A DNA stretch of 64,000 nucleotides from Dyadobacter sp. CY356. GTDB taxonomy: Bacteria > Bacteroidota > Bacteroidia > Cytophagales > Spirosomataceae. The stretch is taken from assembly GCF_021440195.1 (NCBI RefSeq), contig NZ_JAJTSZ010000012.1, positions 62,001 to 126,000 of the forward strand, read 5' to 3'. Shown here piece after piece: positions 41,611 through 50,352 of this stretch (position 1 is its first letter; the number at the start of each line of letters is the position of its first letter). The translations under genes and the position numbers were made by a program. The notes below the pieces were generated by a model that saw nothing but the letters and a program-made list of their open reading frames with translations, was not told the origin of the DNA and searched no databases.

Positions 41611-41985
41611 ATGATCATAAAACCAACAGAATCCGAACTGGAAATTTTGAACTACTTATGGAAAGAAGGCCCTTCTACTGTAAGACAAGTTCATGATTTC
41701 CTTTCCGCATCCAAGGACACAGGTTACACAACAACACTTAAACTGATGCAGATTATGCATGACAAAGGCGTTTTGTATAGAACCGAAAACGGTCGCTCTC
41801 ACATTTACGTAGCCTTATTAGACGAAGAAGAAACGCAGCAGGATTTGCTAGGCCGATTTGTTGAATCAACTTTCCGTGGCTCAGCTGCCCGTTTGGTGAT
41901 GCAGGCTTTGGGAAATCATTCAACTTCAAAGGAAGAATTAGACGAAATTCGTGAATTGTTAAACAACCTCGAAAACAATAAATAG
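41611..41985 (+). CDS. blaI: BlaI/MecI-family transcriptional repressor
   Basis: This 124-residue winged-helix repressor has the N-terminal domain TESELEILNYLWKEGPSTVRQVHDFL and GYTTTLKLMQIMHDKGVLYR, the canonical BlaI recognition region. The wing is ENGRSHIYVAL. A helical dimerisation domain follows (about residues 75-124) with RFVESTFRGSAARLVMQAL. Repressors of this family are inactivated by proteolysis dependent on the M56 sensor encoded next to them. blaR1 starts 2 bases after the blaI stop, and three inverted-repeat operators precede the pair, so the operon is probably self-regulated. Confidence 0.93.
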   Translation: MIIKPTESELEILNYLWKEGPSTVRQVHDFLSASKDTGYTTTLKLMQIMHDKGVLYRTENGRSHIYVALLDEEETQQDLLGRFVESTFRGSAARLVMQALGNHSTSKEELDEIRELLNNLENNK

Positions 41986-41987
41986 CC

Positions 41988-43832
41988 ATGAAATCATTTT
42001 TTAATTTATTCTCTGACGCGCTTGTTTCTTCCTTTGGATGGATGCTGGTTCATTCTTTATGGCAGGGTGCCTTACTGGTTTTGATTGCCAGTATTGGTCT
42101 TTATTTGTTAAGAAAAAGCCCGGCTGCAATACGCTACAATGTAGGAATTCTGGCTCTTTCAGCTCAGGTTATCTCTTCAATTGTTACATTTTTTTATTAT
42201 TACCTCAATACAACGCCCAAAGTTTTGAGCAGTGCATTTAAGAATACCGCACATAATGTAGCTGACTGGAAAACATTAACTTACGAACTTTCATTGACTT
42301 CAAAAGTTCAGCTTTGGCTCACTACACATATCCAGGAACTTGTTATTTGCTGGCTTATTGGCGCGGCTGTTTTGGTCGTAAGATTTCTGGGCGGATGGAT
42401 TTATACAGAATATCTCCGCCACAATTCACGGTTAGTCATGAATAAGGAATGGAGAGCCAGATTTGGGGTTTTAACAGCGAAACTAAAAGTTTATCAATCT
42501 ATTGAACTGAAAGAATCTTCGAAAATCCTGACACCGATGGTGATCGGGACTTTGCAGCCGGTAGTATTAATTCCGATTGGATTATTGCTGGGTTTTCCAA
42601 CAGCTCAGATCGAAGCCATTCTTGCGCATGAACTGGCGCATATCCGCCGCCATGATTATCTGGTTAATATGCTGCAATCTTTTGTAGAAGTGGTTTTCTT
42701 CTTTCACCCGGCACTTTGGTGGTTATCGGAGCGTGTCCGGATTGAACGAGAACATTGCTGCGATGACCTGGCCATTGAAGCATGCGGAGATCGCCTTTCA
42801 TTGGCTCATGCACTGGTAGGAATTGCTGAATTTAAAACAAATCATTCATTAGCTATGGCTTTTGCTTCTAAAAAACCACTTTTATTACAACGTGTAAAAC
42901 GCGTATTGGGGGTTGCTCCCAAGTCGGTCAGGATATTTGGTGGCTTACCGGTTACGATGTTATTTATTGCTGCATTGATCGGTGTTTCTGTTTATGCCGT
43001 TGGACAGGATACAATTAAAAAGAAAAAGGCAAAAGCAAAAACACATCAGGTTGCTTCAAGACAATCTAAATATGTTACTGTAAGAGATGAATACAGGACA
43101 GTCGTGGATGCTGAACAGGAGACTAATATTGAAATACCGGAGATCGATGAAAATATCAATGTAAACATTAATGAAGATTTTGATGGATCAGAATTTCTGT
43201 TGATGAACGATTCTCTTAAAAGTAAGATGAATGAATTCCATCAGAAAATGGCTGTTTTACAGAAACAAATGGAGCCGTTGCAAAGCCGAATGCATGAGCT
43301 GCAACTGGAAATGGAAAAACGTCAGTTTGATATGGAACATTTTGACAGAGACCAGGAGAAACTTGATTGGAAGAAAGATAATGCCAATGAAATTCGACAG
43401 GGTTTACTTGAAAAACGTTCTGCTCTGTTACATCCGGACAGTAAATCCAAAACAAAGTTAAATGAGGCCGATATGGAAAAACAATTGGCAGATTATGAAC
43501 AGCAGATTAAGGCACAGGAGCAAATCATAACCAAATTAAATTCTGAGCTCGCCAATAACTTAAAAGAAGCAGAAAAAGCGGGAGAACCTTACCGGGAAAT
43601 GCAGAAAGAAATGGATCAGTTGAGCGGCAAGATGGATGAGATTGGCAAAAGTATGGGACTGGCGTCTTTGGGAATTGAAAAATTATACCCTGCACCGCCA
43701 AGACCGGCAAGGGCACCAAAAGCACCAAAAATGAAGGTAAAGTCCGCTGCCATAGCAGCACCTGCTGCCCCGGCAGCTCCTGCAACTTCTCCAAAATCTC
43801 CGCCGGCTCCACCAGCACCGGCTAGAAAATAA
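41988..43832 (+). CDS. BlaR1/MecR1-like M56 family membrane metallopeptidase
   Basis: The protein has 614 residues. The N-terminal part has several membrane helices (about 20-40, 55-73, 117-137, and one near 320-335). The cytoplasmic zinc protease domain has HELAH (214-218) in AILAHELAHIRRHDYLVN, preceded by TPMVIGTLQPVVLIP and followed by REHCCDDLAI. Classical BlaR1 ends in a penicillin-binding sensor domain; this one does not. After the last helix come an acidic stretch, a long coiled coil (about 405-560: KMNEFHQKMAVLQKQMEPLQ and so on) and a Pro/Ala/Lys-rich tail. The signal is therefore probably not a beta-lactam; I infer an envelope or protein-binding sensor. It is adjacent to blaI. Confidence 0.88.
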   Translation: MKSFFNLFSDALVSSFGWMLVHSLWQGALLVLIASIGLYLLRKSPAAIRYNVGILALSAQVISSIVTFFYYYLNTTPKVLSSAFKNTAHNVADWKTLTYELSLTSKVQLWLTTHIQELVICWLIGAAVLVVRFLGGWIYTEYLRHNSRLVMNKEWRARFGVLTAKLKVYQSIELKESSKILTPMVIGTLQPVVLIPIGLLLGFPTAQIEAILAHELAHIRRHDYLVNMLQSFVEVVFFFHPALWWLSERVRIEREHCCDDLAIEACGDRLSLAHALVGIAEFKTNHSLAMAFASKKPLLLQRVKRVLGVAPKSVRIFGGLPVTMLFIAALIGVSVYAVGQDTIKKKKAKAKTHQVASRQSKYVTVRDEYRTVVDAEQETNIEIPEIDENINVNINEDFDGSEFLLMNDSLKSKMNEFHQKMAVLQKQMEPLQSRMHELQLEMEKRQFDMEHFDRDQEKLDWKKDNANEIRQGLLEKRSALLHPDSKSKTKLNEADMEKQLADYEQQIKAQEQIITKLNSELANNLKEAEKAGEPYREMQKEMDQLSGKMDEIGKSMGLASLGIEKLYPAPPRPARAPKAPKMKVKSAAIAAPAAPAAPATSPKSPPAPPAPARK

Positions 43833-43840
43833 TATTACTG

Positions 43841-43888
43841 TAATTAAAATGGCTTACTGCAAACAAATGCCGTAAGCCGTTTTAATTA
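43841..43888. terminator. Bidirectional hairpin between blaR1 and the paaE-like gene
   Basis: TAATTAAAATGGCTTAC (43841-43857) pairs with GTAAGCCGTTTTAATTA (43872-43888) over 17 bp with one T-G wobble, with A/T runs at the outer ends. It sits in the gap between two convergent genes. Confidence 0.75.
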
Positions 43889-43932
43889 CTTTTCAATTTG
43901 TATCTGACCAAACAGGAAATACAGTTATTAGA

Positions 43933-45000
43933 TTATTCCACCTCAATAACCACATCATCACTCATCGGATGCGCCACACAAGTCAGGATGAAACCTTCAT
44001 TTAATTCTGCTTCTGACAAGGCATCTTCCTCATCCAACTGCACTTTTCCGGATACGCAACGGCCCATGCAGGCTGTGCACATACCAGCCTGACAAGAATA
44101 CGGAAGATCAATATCCATATTCATCGCAGCTTCCAGAATGGTCTCATGAGGTTTCACAGGCACTTTGTATTCCGTTCCTTCATAAAAGAGCGTAATCTCA
44201 TGCGTTTTCGGTGAATCATCTGTTTCTTCCAAGGTTACTTCTCCGTGACTTGGTGTGGTGGCAGTTAAAAAACTCTCTTGTCTTATTTTATTTAAGGTTA
44301 CACCGCGTATGGCCAAAGCACGGTTTGCCTCTTCCATCATATCTTCCGGTCCGCATAGAAAAAATTCGGCTTCATTAATCTTTAAATCCGGCAAACCTTC
44401 CATAATTTTCAAGATATGGCTTTTGTTCAAACGGCCACGCTCGCCTTCCCAGTTTTCTTCCGGTTGACTAAGGGTGTAAATCACTTTAAAACGCTCCTTA
44501 TATTTTTCCCGAAGAATCCTGATTTTTTCCTTAAAAATGATACTTGATTCTGTACGGCTTCCGTAGATAAGTACAACTTCACTTTCCTGCTCCACCATCA
44601 GAATGGATTTGGCAATTGAGAACAGAGGCGTGATTCCGCTTCCCGCGCCAATAAAAACAACCTGACGGGTTTGGTCATCCTCCTGTTTTGGAAAAAATAT
44701 TCCCATGGGCTCCATGGCTTCAAGCACGTCGTCCACTTTTATAGTATCCAATAAATAATTGGAAGCAAAACCACCAGGAACACGTTTAATAGTGATGGCC
44801 AGGGAAACATCAGTATAAGGAGAACTGGACATGGAGTAGGAACGGCGCACTTTCTTGTCTCCATCCGGCAAAAGCAAAGTAATAAATTGTCCGGGACGAT
44901 AAGCTACTACTTCATTCAGAGGATGCCAAAAATGGATTGTAGCTGCATCTTCCGTTTCCTTTTCTATTTCTTTAACCTTTAAAAAATAATATTTGCTCAT
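43933..45000 (-). CDS. FAD/[2Fe-2S] ferredoxin reductase, PaaE/ferredoxin-NADP reductase-like
   Basis: The protein has 355 residues. The N-terminal FAD domain has RPGQFITLLL and RRSYSMSSSPY (FAD-binding R-x-Y-S). The NAD(P) domain has FIGAGSGITPLFSIAKSIL, YGSRTESSIIF and EFFLCGPEDMMEEA. The C-terminal plant-type ferredoxin has PYSCQAGMCTACMGRCVSG and ILTCVAHP, giving the four Cys of the cluster. This order is that of PaaE, the reductase of phenylacetyl-CoA epoxidase, and of related hydroxylase reductases. No other paa gene is in the window, so a general electron-donor role is as likely. Confidence 0.88.
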   Translation of the reverse strand: MSKYYFLKVKEIEKETEDAATIHFWHPLNEVVAYRPGQFITLLLPDGDKKVRRSYSMSSSPYTDVSLAITIKRVPGGFASNYLLDTIKVDDVLEAMEPMGIFFPKQEDDQTRQVVFIGAGSGITPLFSIAKSILMVEQESEVVLIYGSRTESSIIFKEKIRILREKYKERFKVIYTLSQPEENWEGERGRLNKSHILKIMEGLPDLKINEAEFFLCGPEDMMEEANRALAIRGVTLNKIRQESFLTATTPSHGEVTLEETDDSPKTHEITLFYEGTEYKVPVKPHETILEAAMNMDIDLPYSCQAGMCTACMGRCVSGKVQLDEEDALSEAELNEGFILTCVAHPMSDDVVIEVE

Positions 45001-45008
45001 GGTGATTT

Positions 45009-45041
45009 GGCGGTCGGCTTTCGGCTATCAGCAGTCAGCTT
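45009..45041. repeat. GC-rich palindromic repeat (family C), copy 2
   Basis: GGCGGTCGGCTTTCGGC and the following TATCAGCAGTCAGC match the repeat at 15297-15362 in inverted orientation. It lies just upstream of the paaE-like gene start on the opposite strand and has no coding content. Confidence 0.6.
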
Positions 45042-45119
45042 TTTGATATTTCAGAGTTTATGGTGCTTTTTATCTCTAACAATAAATGAATAAAGGTAAT
45101 TCGCTTATCAAAAGAAAAA

Positions 45120-45147
45120 GCCTCATGGAGTTGAAAATCCATGAGGC
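45120..45147 (-). terminator. Intrinsic terminator of the aspartate aminotransferase gene
   Basis: Ten perfect base pairs (45120-45129 GCCTCATGGA with 45138-45147 TCCATGAGGC) are followed, read on the - strand, by a T-rich tract. It lies 23 bases past the stop of the aminotransferase. Confidence 0.85.
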
Positions 45148-45169
45148 CCCGGAATAAATTTATTCTATG

Positions 45170-46387
45170 TTATTTCAAAGTTGCAACCGCGTCTTTGATT
45201 CTTTGCACTGCTTCTGCCAAGGATTCGTCAGAGGCTGCTGTTGAAATCCGGATGCAATTTGGCGCACCAAAACCTGAACCAGCAACGGTTGAAACGTAAG
45301 AATTATTCAGCAACCAATTACAGAAATCATCCGAATCTTTGATAAGATTTGTGCCGTCCGATTTACCGAAGTAATAACTTACATCAGGAAATGCGTAAAA
45401 TGCTCCGTCCGGTACATTTACTTTAAAACCAGGAATTTCTTTCAGCAAACCAACAACAAGGTCACGACGACGGGCATATGCTTTTGTCATCTCTCTTGTC
45501 GTATCCAAAGGCCCGTTGAATGCAGCGGTAGCCGCTTTCTGAGCTATTGAATTTGTTCCTGATGTAACTTGCCCCTGCAATTTCTCAACACCATCAGCGA
45601 TCCATTTTGCAGCACCGATAAATCCGATTCTCCATCCCGTCATAGCGAATCCTTTTGCTACTCCGTTCACGGTAATCACGCGATCTTTCAAAGCAGGAAT
45701 TGATCCCATGCTGAAATGTCCTTCTTCTGTGAAGTTGATATATTCGTAGATCTCGTCAGCCAAAACATAAATTCCTTCATGTTTTTCCAAAACAGCACCA
45801 ATTTCTCTCAACTCGGCTTCTGAATAAACAGCACCTGTTGGGTTATTTGGAGAAGCATACATCACAACCTTCGTACGAGGCGTAATAGCAGCTTCCATTT
45901 GTGCAGCCGTAACTTTGAAACCGTTTTCAAAAGCACCTTCCACAATCACAGATTTTCCTTCTGCAAGTTTTACCATTTCGGAATAACTAACCCAGTAAGG
46001 AGCGAAGATCAATACTTCGTCGCCCGGATTAACCAAAACCTGGATCACGTTGGCCAGAGAATGTTTAGCTCCCGTAGAAACTACAATATTTTCAGGTTTC
46101 CAATCTATATTATTGTCGCGCTTTAGCTTATCAGCAATCGCCTTTCGTAAGTCAGGGTAACCTGCTACCGGCGAGTATCCATGAAATCCATCGTCAATTG
46201 CCTTCTTGGCAGCCTCGCAGATGAATGCGGGCGTTTTGAAGTCTGGCTCTCCCACGCTCAGACTGATCACTTTGTGGCCTTGGGCAGCCAATTCACGGGC
46301 CATTTTCGTCATTGCCAACGTTGAAGATTCTTCGAGGGCATTGATACGGTCGGCCAGCACCTGGGTTTGCTCTGCTACTGCGGACAT
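45170..46387 (-). CDS. Class I pyridoxal-phosphate aspartate aminotransferase
   Basis: The protein has 405 residues. Fold type I aminotransferase of the Igamma (bacterial AspC-like) group: SVGEPDFKTP near the N-terminus, ASPNNPTGAVYS with the PLP-contacting Asn, and LADEIYEYINF with the PLP Asp and Tyr. VAKGFAMTGWRIGF holds the Schiff-base Lys at about residue 245, and NCIRISTAAS contains the carboxylate-binding Arg. It transfers amino groups between aspartate and 2-oxoglutarate; related enzymes also take aromatic or other substrates. It is monocistronic, with its own terminator. Confidence 0.93.
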   Translation of the reverse strand: MSAVAEQTQVLADRINALEESSTLAMTKMARELAAQGHKVISLSVGEPDFKTPAFICEAAKKAIDDGFHGYSPVAGYPDLRKAIADKLKRDNNIDWKPENIVVSTGAKHSLANVIQVLVNPGDEVLIFAPYWVSYSEMVKLAEGKSVIVEGAFENGFKVTAAQMEAAITPRTKVVMYASPNNPTGAVYSEAELREIGAVLEKHEGIYVLADEIYEYINFTEEGHFSMGSIPALKDRVITVNGVAKGFAMTGWRIGFIGAAKWIADGVEKLQGQVTSGTNSIAQKAATAAFNGPLDTTREMTKAYARRRDLVVGLLKEIPGFKVNVPDGAFYAFPDVSYYFGKSDGTNLIKDSDDFCNWLLNNSYVSTVAGSGFGAPNCIRISTAASDESLAEAVQRIKDAVATLK

Positions 46388-46597
46388 TGCAACAAAAATT
46401 AAGTTAAATGAAAATATTTCATTTGAGATTCAGACCTGTCGCAGGTCAATATCAACAAATTGCCCGCAAAGTTAGGGCTTTTTTGGAAGAGTTGAAGAAA
46501 TAGGAGGTCTTAAAGAAAAAAAAGAATTTATGCCTGACTATTTCAAGTATCATAAACCAGATATTCGGAGATAAAATATTCGTCGTGAATTGGTTGG

Positions 46598-47383
46598 CTA
46601 TCTTCTTACTTCAATAGAATTTTGTGTAATTACTTTTAATTCATCAGGGTTAAAAATTAACGGTTCAATGGCATTATCGATGTTTTCAAGTTTGATAAGA
46701 ATACCATTTAAAGGCTTTTCTTCGATTTGGTTAACGATTTCTCCAAATGACCGGATTGTGTCAATACTTTGTGTCGCTGCAAAAACCTGAACGTTTAAAC
46801 GTTCAGAAATTTCAAAAATCATATCCCACATCGCTTCCTGCACTGAATAATGTATGCCATTTTCAATTTCATCGATCAATATGATTCCATTTTCGGAGGT
46901 ACTTAAAGCGAGTAAAACAGTAAGGATACGGTGAATTCCATTTCCCATGCGCAAGAGCGCAACATTTTTACCATTTTTGAATGTAGCGATCGGGTTTTTT
47001 AAATTATCTGCTACAAAATCAATTTCCATGATCCGGTCATCCATAATTTTTAGACATTTCAAGGCCTTTTCACGAATAAGGTCAGAAAAGATATCAAAGG
47101 TATTTTGTCTTAAAAAACTCTGGATACTGGAATGTGAACCAATAAACTTCACATAAGAGGAAAAAAAGATTTCATCTTCAGACAGCAGACCAGGAGCCAG
47201 ATCGTCGATGATAAGTTTATCCTCGGGAAGGAATTCATTTTGAGAAGAATAGAAATTTATTGATTCAAGGAAATTCGTTTTACCTGTATTATTCTTGCCA
47301 ATAATCAGATTAACACGACTTAATGAATCGATATTGAGATTTTTAAGATTGCGGAAATTCTGTATTTCTATCGAAGTGATCAT
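46598..47383 (-). CDS. Stand-alone AAA/ABC-type ATPase (RecF/OLD-like)
   Basis: The Met at 47383 (MITSIEIQNFRNLKNL) gives 261 residues; three codons upstream is another Met. The P-loop NLIIGKNNTGKTNFLESIN (about 28-46), a degenerate signature region RMGNGIHRILTVLLAL, and Walker B GIILIDEIENGIHYSVQEAM followed by FAATQSIDTIRSF make it a member of the AAA_15/AAA_21 group related to RecF and OLD ATPases. No TOPRIM or partner nuclease is fused, and none is encoded next to it. Such single ATPases often belong to defence or repair functions, but nothing local confirms this. Confidence 0.8.
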   Translation of the reverse strand: MITSIEIQNFRNLKNLNIDSLSRVNLIIGKNNTGKTNFLESINFYSSQNEFLPEDKLIIDDLAPGLLSEDEIFFSSYVKFIGSHSSIQSFLRQNTFDIFSDLIREKALKCLKIMDDRIMEIDFVADNLKNPIATFKNGKNVALLRMGNGIHRILTVLLALSTSENGIILIDEIENGIHYSVQEAMWDMIFEISERLNVQVFAATQSIDTIRSFGEIVNQIEEKPLNGILIKLENIDNAIEPLIFNPDELKVITQNSIEVRR

Positions 47384-47431
47384 TTCTTTCAAGTTTCCTG
47401 ATCACCAAATCTAATTAAGAACAAGTTATAT

Positions 47432-48715
47432 TTAAAATACTTCTCCCAGATTTACAAACAAACCTCTCGAACCGTTTGCCCCAAAACCATAATCAATAGC
47501 AATATTTGTTCTGGAAGCTTTATTGATTTTAACACGGATACCCAAGCCAACACCAGGCGCAACTTTATCGAATTTTTTGGTAGGCCAGTTGGAAAAACTT
47601 TGCGCATTCCCAAATACAACACCACCAAGCAATCCGTTTTGAGTCAATGAAAATCTATATTCTGTTTCAAAATATAACATATTAGGACTGCGGAATCTAC
47701 CCTGGATGTATCCCCGGCCGGTGTTATTTGAAGGATCCCAACTTGTGCTAGGCAAATCAAGATACGGTGGTTTTCCGGATAATGTCAACCAGTTAAAATC
47801 CCAGAAAGCCAGCGTATTACGGCTTCCTCTCGGAAAATTTACATATTTACGTAACTCTAAAACCAGAGATTGCCAGTTTGTATTACTGCCTAAAACAGTC
47901 AGATTGTTTCTGTAACGCGCATTGGCATAAAGTCCGGCGATCGGATTTATCGAATTTTTTCTGTTATCAAAAAGGATATTGGCAACCAGTCCGGAAGATA
48001 CTGATTTGGGACGCAGTCCATATCTGGAGACATCTTCGTTGCTTCCTTCCTCTTTGATTTTCCACCGATAATCCAGCAAATAACCGATTCCCATATACAA
48101 AGAGCCGCCTACTTTTTTTAAAACCGTTTGGTGCATTCGAATATGAGAATAATCGATTCTGTCTGCATTGGCTATAAGGCTATGACCTCCAAGACCATAA
48201 GTATCCTGTGGATATTTGAAATATCGCCAGTCGAAAATAATATTATAGCCATTATCTTTCGTCCAGATGTTGGCTATAACCGGTATCGTGATCTGATTGT
48301 ATTGAGTATAATTGAAACTTGTGCTGATACTTGAAATGTTGGTCGTAGCAGTATCGCTTAAATAAAATGCCGCATTTGCACTTAATAAACCAACCACGCC
48401 GGTTGATAAAGTATACCCAACAGCGGGAACCATGGAATAAAGAATCTTCCCCGATTTTTTCTCTTTCAGTTTAAAACTTTCCCTTTTACTCTTTTTTCGT
48501 AACTGTCCGAGCACGTCCATAATGTCCTTTTCTTCTACTTTTTTATCAGCAGGAGCCGAACTATCAGGATTAACCGTTGTTTCAATCCCTATTGAATTAT
48601 CAACGGGTGCTACGACCTGTGCCTGAACTTCAACGTAGAAAGCCCCACAAAATAATATAATAATAAAACTGAAAAAGGCTTTAAACAAGTCGGGAATTCG
48701 GTTAAATGAGATCAA
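47432..48715 (-). CDS. BamA/TamA-type outer-membrane beta-barrel protein
   Basis: The protein has 427 residues. A signal peptide (hydrophobic stretch about 10-30, ending VQAQ) is followed by an acidic linker and a beta-barrel of the bacterial surface antigen type. Alternating strands run to the C-terminus, which ends in Phe (FVNLGEVF), the usual outer-membrane assembly signal. KVAPGVGLGIRVKIN and ASRTNIAIDYGFG form the last two strands typical of the family. No POTRA domains are evident in the N-terminal 80 residues, so it is a short barrel and not BamA itself. Cargo unknown. It is flanked by the ATPase gene and icd on the same strand. Confidence 0.82.
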   Translation of the reverse strand: MISFNRIPDLFKAFFSFIIILFCGAFYVEVQAQVVAPVDNSIGIETTVNPDSSAPADKKVEEKDIMDVLGQLRKKSKRESFKLKEKKSGKILYSMVPAVGYTLSTGVVGLLSANAAFYLSDTATTNISSISTSFNYTQYNQITIPVIANIWTKDNGYNIIFDWRYFKYPQDTYGLGGHSLIANADRIDYSHIRMHQTVLKKVGGSLYMGIGYLLDYRWKIKEEGSNEDVSRYGLRPKSVSSGLVANILFDNRKNSINPIAGLYANARYRNNLTVLGSNTNWQSLVLELRKYVNFPRGSRNTLAFWDFNWLTLSGKPPYLDLPSTSWDPSNNTGRGYIQGRFRSPNMLYFETEYRFSLTQNGLLGGVVFGNAQSFSNWPTKKFDKVAPGVGLGIRVKINKASRTNIAIDYGFGANGSRGLFVNLGEVF

Positions 48716-48812
48716 ATTTAGTTCAAAATAAAAAATCCATGCCTGGAATAAAAAGATCTAAGTATTTTCTAACTGTAATTTAAGATGACAATTTCAATAA
48801 ATATAAAATAAA

Positions 48813-48846
48813 AAAGCTGCCAGCTCTATAAAGAACCGGCAGCTTT
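48813..48846 (-). terminator. Intrinsic terminator after icd
   Basis: AAAGCTGCC (48813-48821) pairs with GGCAGCTTT (48838-48846), and on the - strand it is followed by a T-run (plus-strand A-run at 48811-48815). It is 22 bases from the icd stop. Confidence 0.8.
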
Positions 48847-48867
48847 CCATGATATTTCTAAAATAAT

Positions 48868-50079
48868 TTAAGCCAATGCAGCTTGCAAATTATCGTTAAT
48901 CGCTTCTAGGAATTCCTCTGTATAAAGATAATGCTCTCCGTGATTCACTTTGTTTCCGTGAATACAAACAGCCAAATCTTTTGTCATTTTACCGCTTTCA
49001 ACCGTTTCGATACAAACTCTTTCCAAAGTCTGGCAGAAATCGATAAGCTCCTGGTTGCCGTCTTGTTTTCCACGGAATTCAAGTCCACGCGTCCATGCAA
49101 AAATTGAAGCAATTGGATTTGTAGAAGTTGGTCTTCCTTTTTGGTGCTCGCGGTAGTGACGTGTCACCGTTCCGTGTGCAGCCTCAGCTTCCAGTGTTTG
49201 TCCATCCGGAGTCAACAAAACAGAAGTCATCAAACCAAGAGAACCAAATCCTTGTGCAACTGTATCTGACTGAACGTCACCATCATAGTTTTTACAAGCC
49301 CAAACAAAGTTACCTTCCCATTTAAGTGCAGAAGCAACCATGTCATCAATCAGACGGTGCTCGTAGTGTACTTTTCCTGCAAATTCAGCATCGTAAACTT
49401 CCTGGAAAATATCTTTGAAACGACCATCGTATTTTTTCAAAATGGTGTTTTTTGTAGAAAGGTATAAAGGCCATCCTTTGCCCATTGCTACATTGAAACA
49501 AGAACGCGCAAATCCACGGATCGACTCGTCCACGTTATACATCGCCATGGCAACACCTGGTCCCTGGAACTGATACACTTCGTGCTCAATCACTTGCCCG
49601 TCTTCTCCTTCAAACTTAACGGTAAGTTTCCCTTTTCCTGGTACAACGAAATCTGTTGCTTTGTACTGATCACCAAAAGCGTGGCGACCAACGATGATAG
49701 GAGCAGTCCAGTTTGTTACCAGACGAGGCACGTTGCTCATTACGATAGGCTCACGGAAAACAGTTCCATCCAAAATGTTACGGATCGTTCCGTTTGGAGA
49801 TTTCCACATTTGTTTCAGATTGAACTCCGTTACGCGGTCTTCATCAGGCGTAATGGTAGCGCATTTGATACCTACACCATATTCTTTAATCGCATTCGCA
49901 GCGTCGATCGTAACCTGATCGTTGGTTTCATCGCGATATTCAACACCTAGATCGTAGTATTTGATATCTACGTCAAGGTATGGTAAAATAAGTTTTTCTT
50001 TGATAAACTTCCAGATGATACGAGTCATCTCATCTCCGTCCAATTCTACTACGGGATTTGCAACTTTAATTTTGCTCAT
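48868..50079 (-). CDS. icd: NADP-dependent isocitrate dehydrogenase, eukaryotic-type homodimer
   Basis: This citric-acid-cycle enzyme converts isocitrate to 2-oxoglutarate and CO2. It has 403 residues. The N-terminus VANPVVELDGDEMTRIIW is that of the type II group which includes eukaryotic IDH1/IDH2, unlike E. coli Icd. Further motifs: CATITPDEDRVTEFNLKQMWKSPNGTIRNIL (substrate Ser/Asn/Arg), GRHAFGDQYKATD, AYALKWEG-type helix, KNYDGDVQSDTVAQGFGSLGLM (metal Asp), and AAHGTVTRHYREHQKG (cofactor loop with His and Arg pointing to NADP+). It is monocistronic, with about 270 bases of upstream sequence before the divergent gene. Confidence 0.95.
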   Translation of the reverse strand: MSKIKVANPVVELDGDEMTRIIWKFIKEKLILPYLDVDIKYYDLGVEYRDETNDQVTIDAANAIKEYGVGIKCATITPDEDRVTEFNLKQMWKSPNGTIRNILDGTVFREPIVMSNVPRLVTNWTAPIIVGRHAFGDQYKATDFVVPGKGKLTVKFEGEDGQVIEHEVYQFQGPGVAMAMYNVDESIRGFARSCFNVAMGKGWPLYLSTKNTILKKYDGRFKDIFQEVYDAEFAGKVHYEHRLIDDMVASALKWEGNFVWACKNYDGDVQSDTVAQGFGSLGLMTSVLLTPDGQTLEAEAAHGTVTRHYREHQKGRPTSTNPIASIFAWTRGLEFRGKQDGNQELIDFCQTLERVCIETVESGKMTKDLAVCIHGNKVNHGEHYLYTEEFLEAINDNLQAALA

Positions 50080-50352
50080 GATTATTATTTACTATTCGAA
50101 AGTTAAAGATATTGAAATGCGACGGTGAAAGTACAAATAATAGACTAAAAAGGCGAAACAGAACAGGAAGTTAGTTTGAATTTATCATTCATTCTTTCAA
50201 ATTTTGCAATACCTCAGTGCAATTACTATCCTTTAAAAAGCAACTGTAAACCTGATCTACCCGGTTTCTTATAAAATGTAAATCATCGCCGGATAAATTT
50301 TTTAATATTGACGCCCAATATCATTTCACACCATTAATTTCTGCCCCGCTTT

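Noticed and set aside
41611..43832. A beta-lactam resistance locus.
   Set aside because: The M56 protein lacks a penicillin-binding domain and no beta-lactamase or PBP gene is nearby, so the family name does not justify a resistance call.
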